Part shown: piece after piece, positions 28,477-37,376 of the stretch | Position numbering within the stretch: the first letter of the stretch is position 1 | Layout: the number at the start of each line of letters is the position of its first letter | Assembly: GCF_003315245.1 (NCBI RefSeq) | Contig: NZ_QNRT01000001.1 | Location: 130,963 to 194,962 of the forward strand | From: Arenicella xantha | Lineage (GTDB): Bacteria > Pseudomonadota > Gammaproteobacteria > Arenicellales > Arenicellaceae | Direction: 5' to 3' | DNA: 64,000 nt | The notes under the pieces: model-generated | Told to the model about the DNA's origin: nothing | What the model saw: the letters and a program-made list of their open reading frames with translations, nothing else | Databases searched by the model: none | Translations under genes and position numbers: made by a program

Positions 28477-28821
28477 AGCATGCGCCCCGCTGGAGTGACT
28501 GACTCTCGGCGGGGTATTGATGGATTGCTAGCCGCCCATAACCCAATGATCAGCATTCATCAGGGTACCTTGATTATGAAATAGTGTAAGCCGCCGGTTG
28601 ACTAGGAAATGTCGCGGTTCGTAAAAACGTATTTGGCTATGTCTAGCAAAACACACCTCCAATTCTAACTAGACTGAATCTCGATACCGAGGTTTGGCGA
28701 ATACTCAACACAGAGTTCGAAAGTCGCTGACCTTCCTTGCCTTATCGATTACAAGTTTGAGCAAAAGATAGCCTCCAAACTTCTGACAAATCGTCGATAT
28801 TAACCGTCACCACTTTCTCCG
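28477..28821. other. Convergent intergenic region with a stem-loop
   Basis: No gene is visible in these 345 bp. Shortly after the lipoprotein stop, CCCCGC (28485-28490) pairs with GCGGGG (28509-28514), with an inner GAGT/ACTC. It has no T-tract, so it is a weak terminator candidate for the lipoprotein transcript. Confidence 0.4.
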
Positions 28822-30549
28822 TCACAAACAAACAACCGCAATCCTTGGCGTTTTTCCAACAGGAAAGCATAGTTCATCACCGTCGAATTCAAAGTCATAG
28901 TCGAAGGTATTTAATGCGCCGGTGTAGCCGTAAACGTAGAACCAGTACACACCTGACTCGCTGGCGCTGAATTCGATTGACTCCTGATTATCGGCGCTGT
29001 CTGAAATTGCAATCGTATTCGATAGATCCTTTTTGGCAATTAGTCTCAGATCAAGGTCTCCGTCGCCGTGTGTGAAAAAGATGCTGGCGGTTACCCTCTG
29101 GCCTTTCTTCAATTCAACTTCGAATACATATTGTTGGCTGGCGGTAGCAATTTCCAGCCCACTTTCATTGGTGTTTTGGCTTATTTTGTCGATGCGAATA
29201 TGCTCCAAAGCCCCCATATCGGCAAGGTCATTGAATGGTGCTAGGTTGTCGTAATCTTGCCCAACACGAACTCCTCGTTGGTCTTGATAGGTCGCCCTCA
29301 CTGAGACTGAATCAATCGCATCGCTTCCCGGCAGCAGATCATGGGTCAGCGTTGGGCCGCCGTTATCGCCAAGAGGAGCTAGGTTAGCTATTCCATTTGT
29401 TACATTACCATTGGCCCCGTCGGCCGCGCCACAGGCATTGCTACTTGTGCCTTGAAACAAATTAAATTGCACTGAAACTGTGGAGGTACCAAACTCATTG
29501 CTAGTGCAATCCGGTCCGGCATGCCCAGTGAAAATGTTGCCCGTCAAAAAAACAGGGTGGTCGAGAGAGGAAACCAAAATGCCGCTGGTATTACTAGCAA
29601 AGGTATTATGAAAGATATTGATCGTTGAGGTGCCGAAATTACCAACGTACATAGCTCCCCCAGCCGCTTGTAAGGACATCGGGAGCGTATTATTACTAAA
29701 GGTGTTGCTGCTTAGCCTTAGGCTGCCAAAAGCGCCCTGCAAACTCGCGTAAACACCACCGCCGCCAAAGAGGCTCGAGTTGGTTGTTGAGCCTATGCCT
29801 AATGCGCCTATGACATTGTCTGCTATTAGGTTGCGTTGTAGATTTAAATTGCTCTCGCCATTATAGATGCCGCCGCCGCGCCCAGGTTGTCCGTTCTCTC
29901 CGCTGCCATGGCGAGCATTGCCACCATCACCAGTCCGGTTGCCGACGATGCTACTTTCGAATACATTTAGGGTGGCGTTATTCATTAGCGCAATTCCGCC
30001 ACCAGCGCCACCATTGCGACCGTGCCCCAAGATCACATCAATGCCATTACCGGTTGTATTGCCACTTATTGTGGAACGATTGATGGTTAAGGTGCCGAGG
30101 TTCAAAATACCGGCTCCCGGCACACCGTAATCGGCATCACCACCATTCTCAGTATAGCCATTACTGATGGTTAAATCGTTGATGGTGACATTCGCCCCGT
30201 TAGCGATTTCTAAAATTCTGAACCGCGGAGCCGTATCACTACGTGTGATGGTTGCGCCATTACCATTAATTACGATGTTCGTATCAAGTTTTTGTAAGGC
30301 CAAATTTGAGTCGAAGCCACTAAACTCCTCGGTCTCCAGCGTGTAGACACACCCTGAGGCCAGCTCCAAGGTGTCATCTCCCGCTGTGAGTTCAGCGCTA
30401 CTGATTGCTTCTGCTAAACCGCCCACCTCGTTCACATTGCAGGCCGCACGGCGTTCGCCATCACACAAAGACTTAAGGACACTAAGCTTGAGAGCACCGC
30501 AGTAGAAGCCGCTTGTAGCAGCACGAATGTATACTTGACCATGACCCAT
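28822..30549 (-). CDS. Beta-helix (choice-of-anchor-Q-like) protein with C-terminal PPC domain; N-terminus frame-disrupted
   Basis: The long frame encodes a parallel beta-helix region (about 40-440: ATITRSDTAPRFRILEI, LTINDLTISNGYT-type coils, GGAGGGIALMNNATLNV), LAPLGDNGGPTLTHDLLPGSDAIDS-type end motif, and a pre-peptidase C-terminal (PPC) domain (about 455-560). This resembles secreted CSLREA/choice-of-anchor-Q proteins. The frame itself has no signal peptide and its ATG abuts the Shine-Dalgarno. A proper start and signal peptide lie in the +1 frame (30542-30432), which then hits a stop. One lost base, or an assembly error, near 30440-30480 would explain this. The protein may be unexported or dead. 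Confidence 0.65.
   Translation of the reverse strand: MGHGQVYIRAATSGFYCGALKLSVLKSLCDGERRAACNVNEVGGLAEAISSAELTAGDDTLELASGCVYTLETEEFSGFDSNLALQKLDTNIVINGNGATITRSDTAPRFRILEIANGANVTINDLTISNGYTENGGDADYGVPGAGILNLGTLTINRSTISGNTTGNGIDVILGHGRNGGAGGGIALMNNATLNVFESSIVGNRTGDGGNARHGSGENGQPGRGGGIYNGESNLNLQRNLIADNVIGALGIGSTTNSSLFGGGGVYASLQGAFGSLRLSSNTFSNNTLPMSLQAAGGAMYVGNFGTSTINIFHNTFASNTSGILVSSLDHPVFLTGNIFTGHAGPDCTSNEFGTSTVSVQFNLFQGTSSNACGAADGANGNVTNGIANLAPLGDNGGPTLTHDLLPGSDAIDSVSVRATYQDQRGVRVGQDYDNLAPFNDLADMGALEHIRIDKISQNTNESGLEIATASQQYVFEVELKKGQRVTASIFFTHGDGDLDLRLIAKKDLSNTIAISDSADNQESIEFSASESGVYWFYVYGYTGALNTFDYDFEFDGDELCFPVGKTPRIAVVCL
30432..30542 (-). pseudogene. Out-of-frame signal-peptide segment of the beta-helix gene
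   Basis: Starting at ATG 30542, six bases after AAAGGA, the alternate frame reads MVKYTFVLLQAAS followed by TAVLSSLVSLSLCVMANA, a textbook signal peptide with an A-N-A cleavage site, then VRPAM and a TGA at 30432. The mature beta-helix sequence (NVNEVGGLAEAI) continues in the neighbouring frame at the same place. A single-base change would join the two. Confidence 0.7.
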
Positions 30550-30963
30550 CCTTTAATTCTTTTATTAATCATTGATGTTTGATACGCCGTCAAATCCTTA
30601 GAGCGCCCCGTAGAACGAATGCCGTAACGCAGAAGACCCTAAACATTCACCGTAGCCTAACCAGACTGAAGGCCGTGAACCGAGCTATAGCAAACGTCTC
30701 GGACACGCTACCCACCGCCACGCTTATTGTTGCGATATCGGCTGCGAATATGGACGCGCCACTAACGCTTCTCTATGGGACTAAAGTCGCTTTACTTAAC
30801 TAATATTCTAGCGGTTGCGCACAATATCGGACGACTAAGGTGTCAGTGTGTCCCCGTATTTAGCCCACTCGGATACTCACTTGCTTAACCGAAGCTATAC
30901 GGGACGGGCTAATCCGGTATGCTAAGCGTTTACTTCAATAGCTAATGACCAACGACCGAACTA
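30550..30963. other. Divergent intergenic region
   Basis: These 414 bp separate the beta-helix gene from the TVP38-like gene. They should contain both promoters, but I cannot assign hexamers. The ORF at 30579-30803 on the plus strand has no protein-like organisation and is not called. Confidence 0.3.
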
Positions 30964-31650
30964 ATGAACATCAAACAACTAGCACTGGTCGCACTGATAA
31001 TCTCTATTATCGCGTGCTACTTTATATTCGGTGGTGAGGAGTTACTAAGCCCTAACTACTATCAAGCTATGTATCGAGATTCGCCATTGACGACCGCGCT
31101 GGTGTTCTTTGCTATCTATGTAGTGAGCACCGCTATTTCACAGCCGTCTAGTGCCATTCTGTCGATTGCCAGCGGCATCATCTTTGGTCGTGTGATAGGG
31201 TTACCAATGGCACTTTTTGCTTGTTCACTTGGCGGCACTTTGGCATTTTTATCGTCGCGCTACTTACTCCACGATTTCATTGAAAAGCGCTTTTCCGCGC
31301 CCTACCAAAAGGTCAACCGTGGCGTTCAAAAAGATGGCGCCTTTTATGTGTTCAGTCTGCGTATGGTGCCAGTCATCCCCTTCTGGCTGTTAAACCTACT
31401 AATGGGACTCACTAAAATGGACACTAAGCACTTTTTCTTTGCAACACTACTCGGCATGTTACCGATAACCGCCATATTAGTGCATTTTGGCGCCGAGTTA
31501 GGTGCTATTGAAAACTACACCATGTCCGCCATATTTAAGCCAAAGATGATAATCGCCTTAGTATTACTAGCCCTGCTACCGTTTGTCGCGCGCTGGCTAC
31601 TCAAACAAATAACAAGCCGCTACCAAGCCGAGCATGAAACTAGTCAATAG
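30964..31650 (+). CDS. TVP38/TMEM64-family (VTT domain) membrane protein
   Basis: A 228-aa inner-membrane protein with about six hydrophobic segments and the VTT/SNARE-associated domain features: FAIYVVSTAISQPSSAILSIASGIIFG, GGTLAFLSSRYLLHDFIEKRF and LRMVPVIPFWLLNLLMGLTKM, where a conserved Arg and Pro sit in the re-entrant region. Related DedA proteins take part in lipid-carrier recycling and membrane homeostasis; the exact role of this branch is not known. It is convergent with the mechanosensitive-channel gene. Confidence 0.82.
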   Translation: MNIKQLALVALIISIIACYFIFGGEELLSPNYYQAMYRDSPLTTALVFFAIYVVSTAISQPSSAILSIASGIIFGRVIGLPMALFACSLGGTLAFLSSRYLLHDFIEKRFSAPYQKVNRGVQKDGAFYVFSLRMVPVIPFWLLNLLMGLTKMDTKHFFFATLLGMLPITAILVHFGAELGAIENYTMSAIFKPKMIIALVLLALLPFVARWLLKQITSRYQAEHETSQ

Positions 31651-31720
31651 AGCACGCTTAACAACCGCCTATAAGGCGCAGACTAGTAACGCGGCGAAAT
31701 CGCTTAAGCCTCCGATAAAT

Positions 31721-32974
31721 TTAGCTGCTGGGACTCACTAAACGCCGCAGATCAACTCCGCTAGGAGTTTGGAACACACGCAAATCAAATTCACCAACCA
31801 CAGCTAATAAATGATCGAAAATATCAGCTTGAATAGCCTCATAGTTGACCCAGTTTTTGTCCGAACTAAACGCGTAGATTTCAATTGGTATACCGGCCTC
31901 GGTTGGCGCTAATTGGCGAGCCATGACGGTTAAGTCTTGGTTGATATCGGGGTGGTTCTTTAAGTATGCCAACACATACGCACGGAAAGTGCCGATGTTA
32001 GTTAAGCGCCGACCATTGGCCGAAGAGTCAAGCGTGATGTTGGACTTCTCATTGTAAGCCTGGACCTCAGCCAGCTTCTTATCGATATACTCGGTGATGT
32101 AGTTGATCTTTCGGTATCGATTCAGTGCCTCTTCGTCACAAAATCTGATCGAGTTGACGTCAATGAAAATGGAACGTTTAATTCGTCGCCCGCCGGACTC
32201 TTGCATGCCACGCCAGTTTTTGAACGAGTCGTTAATCAAACTCTGAGTCGGCACGGTGGTGATGGTGTTATCAAAGTTTTTGACCTTAACCGTAGTCAGG
32301 CCAATCTCAAGGATGTCACCACTTGCTTGATGTTGTGGAATGTCTACCCAGTCGCCAATGCCGACCATACGATTTGAGCTTAGCTGTAAACCGGCGACAA
32401 ACCCCAATATTGGATCTTTGAACACCAACATTAAAACGGCGGTCATCGCGCCTAAACCAGCAAAGAGCTTAAGCGGTGATTCACCAATTACCAAAGCGGC
32501 AACGACGATAATCGCGAATAGATAGGTCACTAACTTGGCCACTTGGGCAAAGCTCTGTATTGGTAATTGACGAGAAATATCTACCGCATAATAGATATCG
32601 AGCAGGGAATTGATGAGCGCATCCACAATCATCACGACCATCCACACCATATAGATCGCTGCCAATGTAACGATCATTTGACTCAATGCAGGATACGCAC
32701 TCAGTGCCACCGGAGTTAGCTTGTAGACTAAAAATGCAGGAACCAAGTACGCCACTCGACTGAACACTTGGTGCTTAATCAAAATGTCGTCTAAGTTCGA
32801 TTTAGTCTTCGTTATCAACTTAGTGATCAAACGAAGAAGAATGTACTTAACCAGATAGAACGAAATAACCGCGAGTACAGCTATCACCACCATAGTGATA
32901 CTACTCGTCAATAGGCTCTCATAGCCTGCGGTACCGGGTATTTTCGTTACCCATTGCTGAATAAATTGATGCAT
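31721..32974 (-). CDS. Mechanosensitive channel, MscS family (YbdG/MscM-like)
   Basis: From ATG 32974 the product is 417 aa, near the 415 aa of E. coli YbdG; a longer version from TTG 33034 adds 20 residues and is unlikely. Five membrane helices precede the pore helix (FAGLGAMTAVLMLVFKDPILGFVAGLQLSSNRMVGIGDWVDIPQ), then the beta domain (GDILEIGLTTVKVKNFDNTITTVPTQSLI) with the NWRGMQESGGRRIKRSI motif typical of YbdG. It should open under membrane tension during hypo-osmotic shock. A 11-bp inverted repeat (33047-33057 with 33092-33102) lies upstream. Confidence 0.87.
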   Translation of the reverse strand: MHQFIQQWVTKIPGTAGYESLLTSSITMVVIAVLAVISFYLVKYILLRLITKLITKTKSNLDDILIKHQVFSRVAYLVPAFLVYKLTPVALSAYPALSQMIVTLAAIYMVWMVVMIVDALINSLLDIYYAVDISRQLPIQSFAQVAKLVTYLFAIIVVAALVIGESPLKLFAGLGAMTAVLMLVFKDPILGFVAGLQLSSNRMVGIGDWVDIPQHQASGDILEIGLTTVKVKNFDNTITTVPTQSLINDSFKNWRGMQESGGRRIKRSIFIDVNSIRFCDEEALNRYRKINYITEYIDKKLAEVQAYNEKSNITLDSSANGRRLTNIGTFRAYVLAYLKNHPDINQDLTVMARQLAPTEAGIPIEIYAFSSDKNWVNYEAIQADIFDHLLAVVGEFDLRVFQTPSGVDLRRLVSPSS

Positions 32975-33034
32975 ATTTTTATAAAAAAGATTATTAACAT
33001 GTCGGCCGCTGGACCAAAATAATCGAAGCGCCAA

Positions 33035-33415
33035 GGTTAACTGAACAATGAATAGGTAATCACACTCTAAAATTAAACAAGGAGTGGGCCGACCTATTCG
33101 TTAAGGTCTAATAGTAACAACTAGAACACCCAGTTAATCAACTGTTTGCGAGAAACATAAGATACCCGCCAATCCTGCTCTGTTAACAACGCCCACCCAA
33201 TGGCGTTTCAACACCACCAAGGTTTTCGCAATTGAACGGTTCGAACCGCATTTCCACAAACACCGCCCGCTCGGAGATCCAGATCGACGCCTAGCCGACT
33301 CAAGCTTCAAGAGCCTTTTACTTTTAAAAAATAAATAATAACTTGATTTAACCTTGACCACTCAAGTATTAATCAAATATAGTTTGGCCACGTTGAACGA
33401 GCATAATCAATTAAC
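33035..33415. other. Divergent intergenic region with inverted repeat
   Basis: These 381 bp lie between the mechanosensitive-channel gene and the carotenoid-oxygenase gene. AATGAATAGGT at 33047-33057 and ACCTATTCGTT at 33092-33102 are complementary at 10 of 11 positions. A 67-codon open frame without a start (33138-33338, plus strand) is present but not supported as a gene. Confidence 0.4.
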
Positions 33416-34795
33416 ATGAAAACTCCCCCACAACCCATTGGCCTATTTTCCAATTTACAACATGAGCATGGTTTCGAATCGATTCCAGTTACCGGCGACA
33501 TAGCAGACGTAAACGGCACCTTATATCTGAATGGCTGCGGTATCTTTGAACAATTTGGCCAACGCTATGACCATATCTTTGAATGCGACGGTGCTATAAC
33601 CGCGGTTCGGTTTGATAACGGCAAAGTTTATTCCGCATCTAAAATCATTAAGAGTGAAGGCTTACTCGAAGAACGTAAAGTTGGCCGGCATCTAGGCAGC
33701 TTTGCGGCCGCGTGGCCCACTCGATTTAAAAGAATGCTGTTCGGCGGGCGGAAAAATACCAGCAATACCAATGTAATGCCGTGGCAAGGAAAATTGTATG
33801 CATTGAATGAGGCAGGTAAGCCCGTTGAGATAGACCCTGATACACTAAATACCGTGGGCGAAACCAGCTTCCAGAGCACTATTAAGGGATCTTTTTCTGC
33901 CCATCCACACAGAATCGAATCACGCAAAAGTTTATTCAACTATGGTCTGACCTACGGCAAACAAACAAAATTAACAGTTTATCAGTTACCGGATGTCGGT
34001 GATGCATCAGTGCTGTGTGAAATTCCTCTCGCGCACCCAGTAATGTTGCATGATTTTATCGTGACGGAAAATCACCTAATCTTTTTCATTCCGCCGGCAA
34101 AGGTTCGAGTCTTCAGAATGTTGTTGGCGCTCAAACCATTTCAGAAAAACATAGCTTGGTCACCTGAAGCGGGTACCGAAATTATTATCGTGCCGATCGA
34201 CCAGCCAAAGAATATTAAGCGATTCCATACTGACTCGTTTATGGTATTTCACTTTGCCGGTGCATTTGAACAAGATAACCGACTGTTTGTCGACTACGTT
34301 TGGTATCCAGATAGCGCACTGTTAGGTGCATTAGGCGACGGAACCAAAGTGTCATGGAACGAGTTAGATTCGCAAGTGCATGGCAAACTTCATCGAGGCG
34401 TAATCGATCTCGAATCCTTACATTTTGAATCCAGCCCACTTTGGGATGGGAATTGTGAATATCCACAGGCTTCAACTAAGAGAGTGGCCGGAAGATACAA
34501 CGACATTTGGATGCAAAGTAATGAAGAAATACACGGGCAATTGATATTTAGGCTATCTAAGTTATCCAGCGACGGTCAGCTTAAACACATCCCTATGGAC
34601 ATCGGTCAAATTTGCCTAGAACCCGTTTTAATAGAGGGAGAGCAGAACTATATTGCGTCTATGGTTTTTGATTCAAACACACAGCACAGCCAATTGTTCA
34701 TTATCAATAGCGACACCCTGGAGGTCACCGCTAAAATTCAGATGAAACAGGCTATTCCGCTTACCTTCCATGGCTGCTGGATAGACTCTCAATGA
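33416..34795 (+). CDS. Carotenoid oxygenase family protein
   Basis: A 459-aa member of the carotenoid cleavage oxygenase (RPE65/CCD) seven-bladed propeller family. The four iron-binding histidines can be placed at about His163 or 165 (SAHPH), His212 (MLHDFIVTENH), His279 (FHFAGAFE) and His452 in the C-terminal TFHGCW. MLHDF and the HPH motif are strongly characteristic. It should be a cytosolic or membrane-associated non-heme Fe(II) dioxygenase cleaving a carotenoid or another alkene such as a stilbene or lignin-derived compound. No carotenoid biosynthesis genes are nearby, so the substrate is open. Confidence 0.85.
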   Translation: MKTPPQPIGLFSNLQHEHGFESIPVTGDIADVNGTLYLNGCGIFEQFGQRYDHIFECDGAITAVRFDNGKVYSASKIIKSEGLLEERKVGRHLGSFAAAWPTRFKRMLFGGRKNTSNTNVMPWQGKLYALNEAGKPVEIDPDTLNTVGETSFQSTIKGSFSAHPHRIESRKSLFNYGLTYGKQTKLTVYQLPDVGDASVLCEIPLAHPVMLHDFIVTENHLIFFIPPAKVRVFRMLLALKPFQKNIAWSPEAGTEIIIVPIDQPKNIKRFHTDSFMVFHFAGAFEQDNRLFVDYVWYPDSALLGALGDGTKVSWNELDSQVHGKLHRGVIDLESLHFESSPLWDGNCEYPQASTKRVAGRYNDIWMQSNEEIHGQLIFRLSKLSSDGQLKHIPMDIGQICLEPVLIEGEQNYIASMVFDSNTQHSQLFIINSDTLEVTAKIQMKQAIPLTFHGCWIDSQ

Positions 34796-34861
34796 GAGTA
34801 CCGTTGAATATCAGATATCTGAACTTCAGCCCTGTAAACTAGCTGCAGGGCGATACTCTCA
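34785..34861 (+). other. Structured convergent 3' region, possible three-way junction
   Basis: TGAGAGTA (34793-34800, containing the oxygenase stop codon) pairs exactly with TACTCTCA (34854-34861), enclosing two hairpins, TCAGATATCTGA (34811-34822) and GCCCTG/CAGGGC (34829-34834 with 34846-34851). ACTCTCA at 34785-34791 is an alternative partner for the first arm. It lies between convergent genes and has no T-tract. Confidence 0.45.
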
Positions 34862-34888
34862 AGCTCTAAAAGGATGACATCCTGAAGA

Positions 34889-35980
34889 CTATACGTTAAA
34901 TCGAAAATGAACTACGTCACCGTCGTGCATTACGTACTCTTTGCCTTCTAATCGAAAACGGCCGGCTTCTTTAGCACCTTGCTCGCCGCCGTATTGATTG
35001 TAGTCCGCATAGCTCACTGTTTCAGCACGAATAAAACCGCGTTGGAAATCAGTATGAATTACGCCTGCCGCTTGCGGTGCGGTATAACCTACGCGAATCG
35101 TCCACGCGCGGACTTCCGTTTTACCGGCAGTGAAGTATGTCTGTAAACCTAGCAACGCGTAGCCAGCCCGAATAACTCGATCGAGACCGGGCTCTTCCTG
35201 GCCAATCTCCGACAAAAATTCGGTTTTCTCATCGTCTTCAAGCTCGGCGATTTCGGACTCTAGCGCTGCACAAATTACCACAACGTCTGCGCCTTCTTTG
35301 TCGGCGATACCCATAACGGTATCCAGATGTGGATTATTCTCAAAACCAGATTCGTCAACGTTCGCAATGTACATAGTTGGCTTAGCCGTCATCAGACATA
35401 GCGGCTTTATCAGCACTTTTTCATCTTTGTCTAAATCCAAACCGCGCACTGGCTCGCCGGTATCGAGGTGTGCGAACACCCGCTCCAACACGGCTTTTAA
35501 TTTAATTTGCTCTTTATCACCCGACTTAGCACGCTTACCGGCACGTTCAATCGCCTTGGCAACGGTATCCATATCGGCTAGCGCTAATTCAGTATGAATC
35601 ACTTCAATATCCGAAGCTGGGTCTACTTTGCCGGCGACGTGAATAACGTTCTCGTCATTAAAACAACGTACTACATGTGCAATGGCATCAACTTCACGGA
35701 TGTTGGCTAAGAATTGATTACCCAAGCCTTCACCTTTTGACGCACCTTCTACCAAACCAGCAATATCGACGAACTCCATAGTCGCGGGGATTGTCTTATT
35801 TGGCGCAGCTAACTCAGTCAAACGTTGCAAGCGAGGATCCGGCACCTCGACAATACCTACATTAGGTTCAATGGTACAAAAAGGATAGTTCTCGGCCTGA
35901 ATACCGGAGTTAGTCAACGCATTAAACAGAGTCGATTTACCTACGTTGGGTAACCCCACGATGCCACATTTAAATCCCAT
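34889..35980 (-). CDS. ychF: Redox-regulated ATPase YchF
   Basis: 363 aa, the same length as E. coli YchF. The OBG-family P-loop GLPNVGKST is at residues 8-16, switch motif DIAGLVEGA, and the base-recognition motif is the NVDE type ([10 protein letters not shown]) that confers ATP rather than GTP preference. The C-terminal TGS-like domain ([29 protein letters not shown]) is intact. It associates with ribosomes and modulates oxidative-stress responses and leaderless mRNA translation. It is the last gene of the prs-rplY-pth-ychF block, starting 21 bp after pth. Confidence 0.95.
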   Translation of the reverse strand: MGFKCGIVGLPNVGKSTLFNALTNSGIQAENYPFCTIEPNVGIVEVPDPRLQRLTELAAPNKTIPATMEFVDIAGLVEGASKGEGLGNQFLANIREVDAIAHVVRCFNDENVIHVAGKVDPASDIEVIHTELALADMDTVAKAIERAGKRAKSGDKEQIKLKAVLERVFAHLDTGEPVRGLDLDKDEKVLIKPLCLMTAKPTMYIANVDESGFENNPHLDTVMGIADKEGADVVVICAALESEIAELEDDEKTEFLSEIGQEEPGLDRVIRAGYALLGLQTYFTAGKTEVRAWTIRVGYTAPQAAGVIHTDFQRGFIRAETVSYADYNQYGGEQGAKEAGRFRLEGKEYVMHDGDVVHFRFNV

Positions 35981-36001
35981 ATCAGTAATTCCTATCAGCG
36001 C

Positions 36002-36592
36002 TTACTTAGCAAGCGTTGTATGCAGTTCATTCATTGCACGTGGGAAATCTCCCTGCACAATTAATTCCAAAACACGCAAGCTCTCGGCAATTGCGTGCTC
36101 AATTTTTGTTTGGTCATCACGATTAGCTTGCTTTAAGACATAGGCAGCCACATCGCGTCCAACACCCGGGTGACCAATACCGAGCCTCAGTCGAGCGAAA
36201 TCTTTAGAGCCACACATTTGAGCAATATCACGCAGCCCATTATTGCCACCGTGACCACCACCCAGCTTTAAACGTGCGACACCTGGGTCCAAGTCCAACT
36301 CATCGTGCACCACTAAAATTTCAGCTAGATCAATTTTATAATACTGTGTAGCGGCTACCACCGCCTTGCCACTCAGATTCATAAAGGTATCAGGCGCAAG
36401 TAGTCGAACTTCTTGCCCCGCGATAACCGCTTTACCACTACGGCCAAAGCATTGCTTGTCAGCCTTTAAGCTAATGCCTAACTGCTCACACAAACTATCC
36501 AAAAACAAAAACCCGGCGTTGTGCCGGGTTTTTGCATACTTTTCGCCCGGATTGCCTAAACCGACAATCAGTTTGATCGGCGATGAAGTCAT
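36002..36592 (-). CDS. pth: Peptidyl-tRNA hydrolase
   Basis: 196 aa, close to E. coli Pth (194). The catalytic region is GLGNPGEKYAKTRHNAGF (Asn14, His24), with VVHDELDLDPG and GGHGGNNGLRD following. It releases tRNA from prematurely dropped peptidyl-tRNA. The start codon is five bases after the rplY stop, and the Shine-Dalgarno-like GAAGAG falls inside the end of rplY, so coupled translation is expected. Codons 20-28, which encode the catalytic RHNAG stretch, form a strong intrinsic-terminator hairpin; this is unusual and discussed as a finding. Confidence 0.96.
   Translation of the reverse strand: MTSSPIKLIVGLGNPGEKYAKTRHNAGFLFLDSLCEQLGISLKADKQCFGRSGKAVIAGQEVRLLAPDTFMNLSGKAVVAATQYYKIDLAEILVVHDELDLDPGVARLKLGGGHGGNNGLRDIAQMCGSKDFARLRLGIGHPGVGRDVAAYVLKQANRDDQTKIEHAIAESLRVLELIVQGDFPRAMNELHTTLAK
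36507..36533 (-). terminator. Intrinsic terminator embedded in pth catalytic codons
   Basis: On the minus strand AAAAACCCGGC pairs perfectly with GCCGGGTTTTT around loop ACAAC, an 11-bp stem whose 3' arm ends in U5, followed by GUUUUUG. The GC-rich core (CCCGGC/GCCGGG) plus U-tract fits a Rho-independent terminator. It lies 60-86 nt into pth and is the first terminator after rplY. Active pth translation would mask it; poor translation would expose it. Confidence 0.7.
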
Positions 36593-36597
36593 CCGAA

Positions 36598-37257
36598 TTA
36601 CTCTTCGGAATCGCCCTTAGCGGCGTCAACAGCATCTTCACCAGCAACATCAGCATCTTCATCTTCTTCAGATTGCGGCTTCTTCGGTGCCAATACAGCA
36701 GCAACCGGCAATTCAAGATCAGCCTCTTGAACCGTTGGTGCAAACTGAACGCCTGCTGGTAAGGTGATTTCACCAAGGTGTACAGATTCACCTAGGCCTA
36801 GACCTGACACGTCTACCTCAACGTACTCAGGTAGATCACTACCCAAACAGGTGATGTCTACAGAAGTCATGTTGTGCGTCATAATACCACTGTCAGTTTT
36901 CACACCTGGAGCGTCTTCTTCGCCTTTGAAATGCAACGGTACAGTCATTGAAATTGTATCTTTACGACTTACGCGCTGGAAATCCAAATGCATAATTTGT
37001 TGTTTAAACGGATGCATTTGAACGTCACGCAAAATCGCGCGCTGCAAATCATCGCCAACATGCAATTGAACCAATGCGGAATGGAAAGCTTCAACATCTA
37101 ACTGATGAATCATTTTATTATGATCTACCAGCAAGTATTGCTCATCTTCTCCACCGCCATAGACCACCACGGGCACTTTACCTTCACGACGTGAACGACG
37201 TGATGCTGCAGTACCAGATCCGGTTCTTACTTCAGCTTCTACTATAAAATTAGCCAT
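36598..37257 (-). CDS. rplY: 50S ribosomal protein L25, CTC-type
   Basis: 219 aa, the long (L25/general stress protein Ctc) form. The N-terminal ~95 residues are the 5S rRNA-binding L25 barrel (AEVRTGSGTAASRRSRREGKVPVVVYGG; ILRDVQMHPFKQQIMHLDFQRV). The C-terminal TL5-type domain follows (PLHFKGEEDAPGVKTDSGIM ... LPAGVQF). The end is a highly acidic tail (EEDEDADVAGEDAVDAAKGDSEE). It binds 5S rRNA in the large subunit. It sits downstream of prs with a 119-bp gap that probably contains its own promoter. Confidence 0.96.
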   Translation of the reverse strand: MANFIVEAEVRTGSGTAASRRSRREGKVPVVVYGGGEDEQYLLVDHNKMIHQLDVEAFHSALVQLHVGDDLQRAILRDVQMHPFKQQIMHLDFQRVSRKDTISMTVPLHFKGEEDAPGVKTDSGIMTHNMTSVDITCLGSDLPEYVEVDVSGLGLGESVHLGEITLPAGVQFAPTVQEADLELPVAAVLAPKKPQSEEDEDADVAGEDAVDAAKGDSEE

Positions 37258-37376
37258 TACTTTATCTCTAAAATAAAACTGAGCGTCACTTCTACAGTAC
37301 GCTCAGCGTTTCCAAAAACACATCGGCATCATTACCTAAATGCGTGTACAACGTTTGCTGGGGAACGGCCTCTGGG

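Noticed and set aside
30579-30803. 74-codon ORF upstream of the TVP38-like gene
   Set aside because: Arg/Thr-rich sequence with no structure or ribosome-binding site; treated as non-coding.
33138-33338. Start-less plus-strand frame of about 67 codons before the carotenoid oxygenase
   Set aside because: No start codon or Shine-Dalgarno, an equally long frame on the opposite strand, and no recognisable motif.
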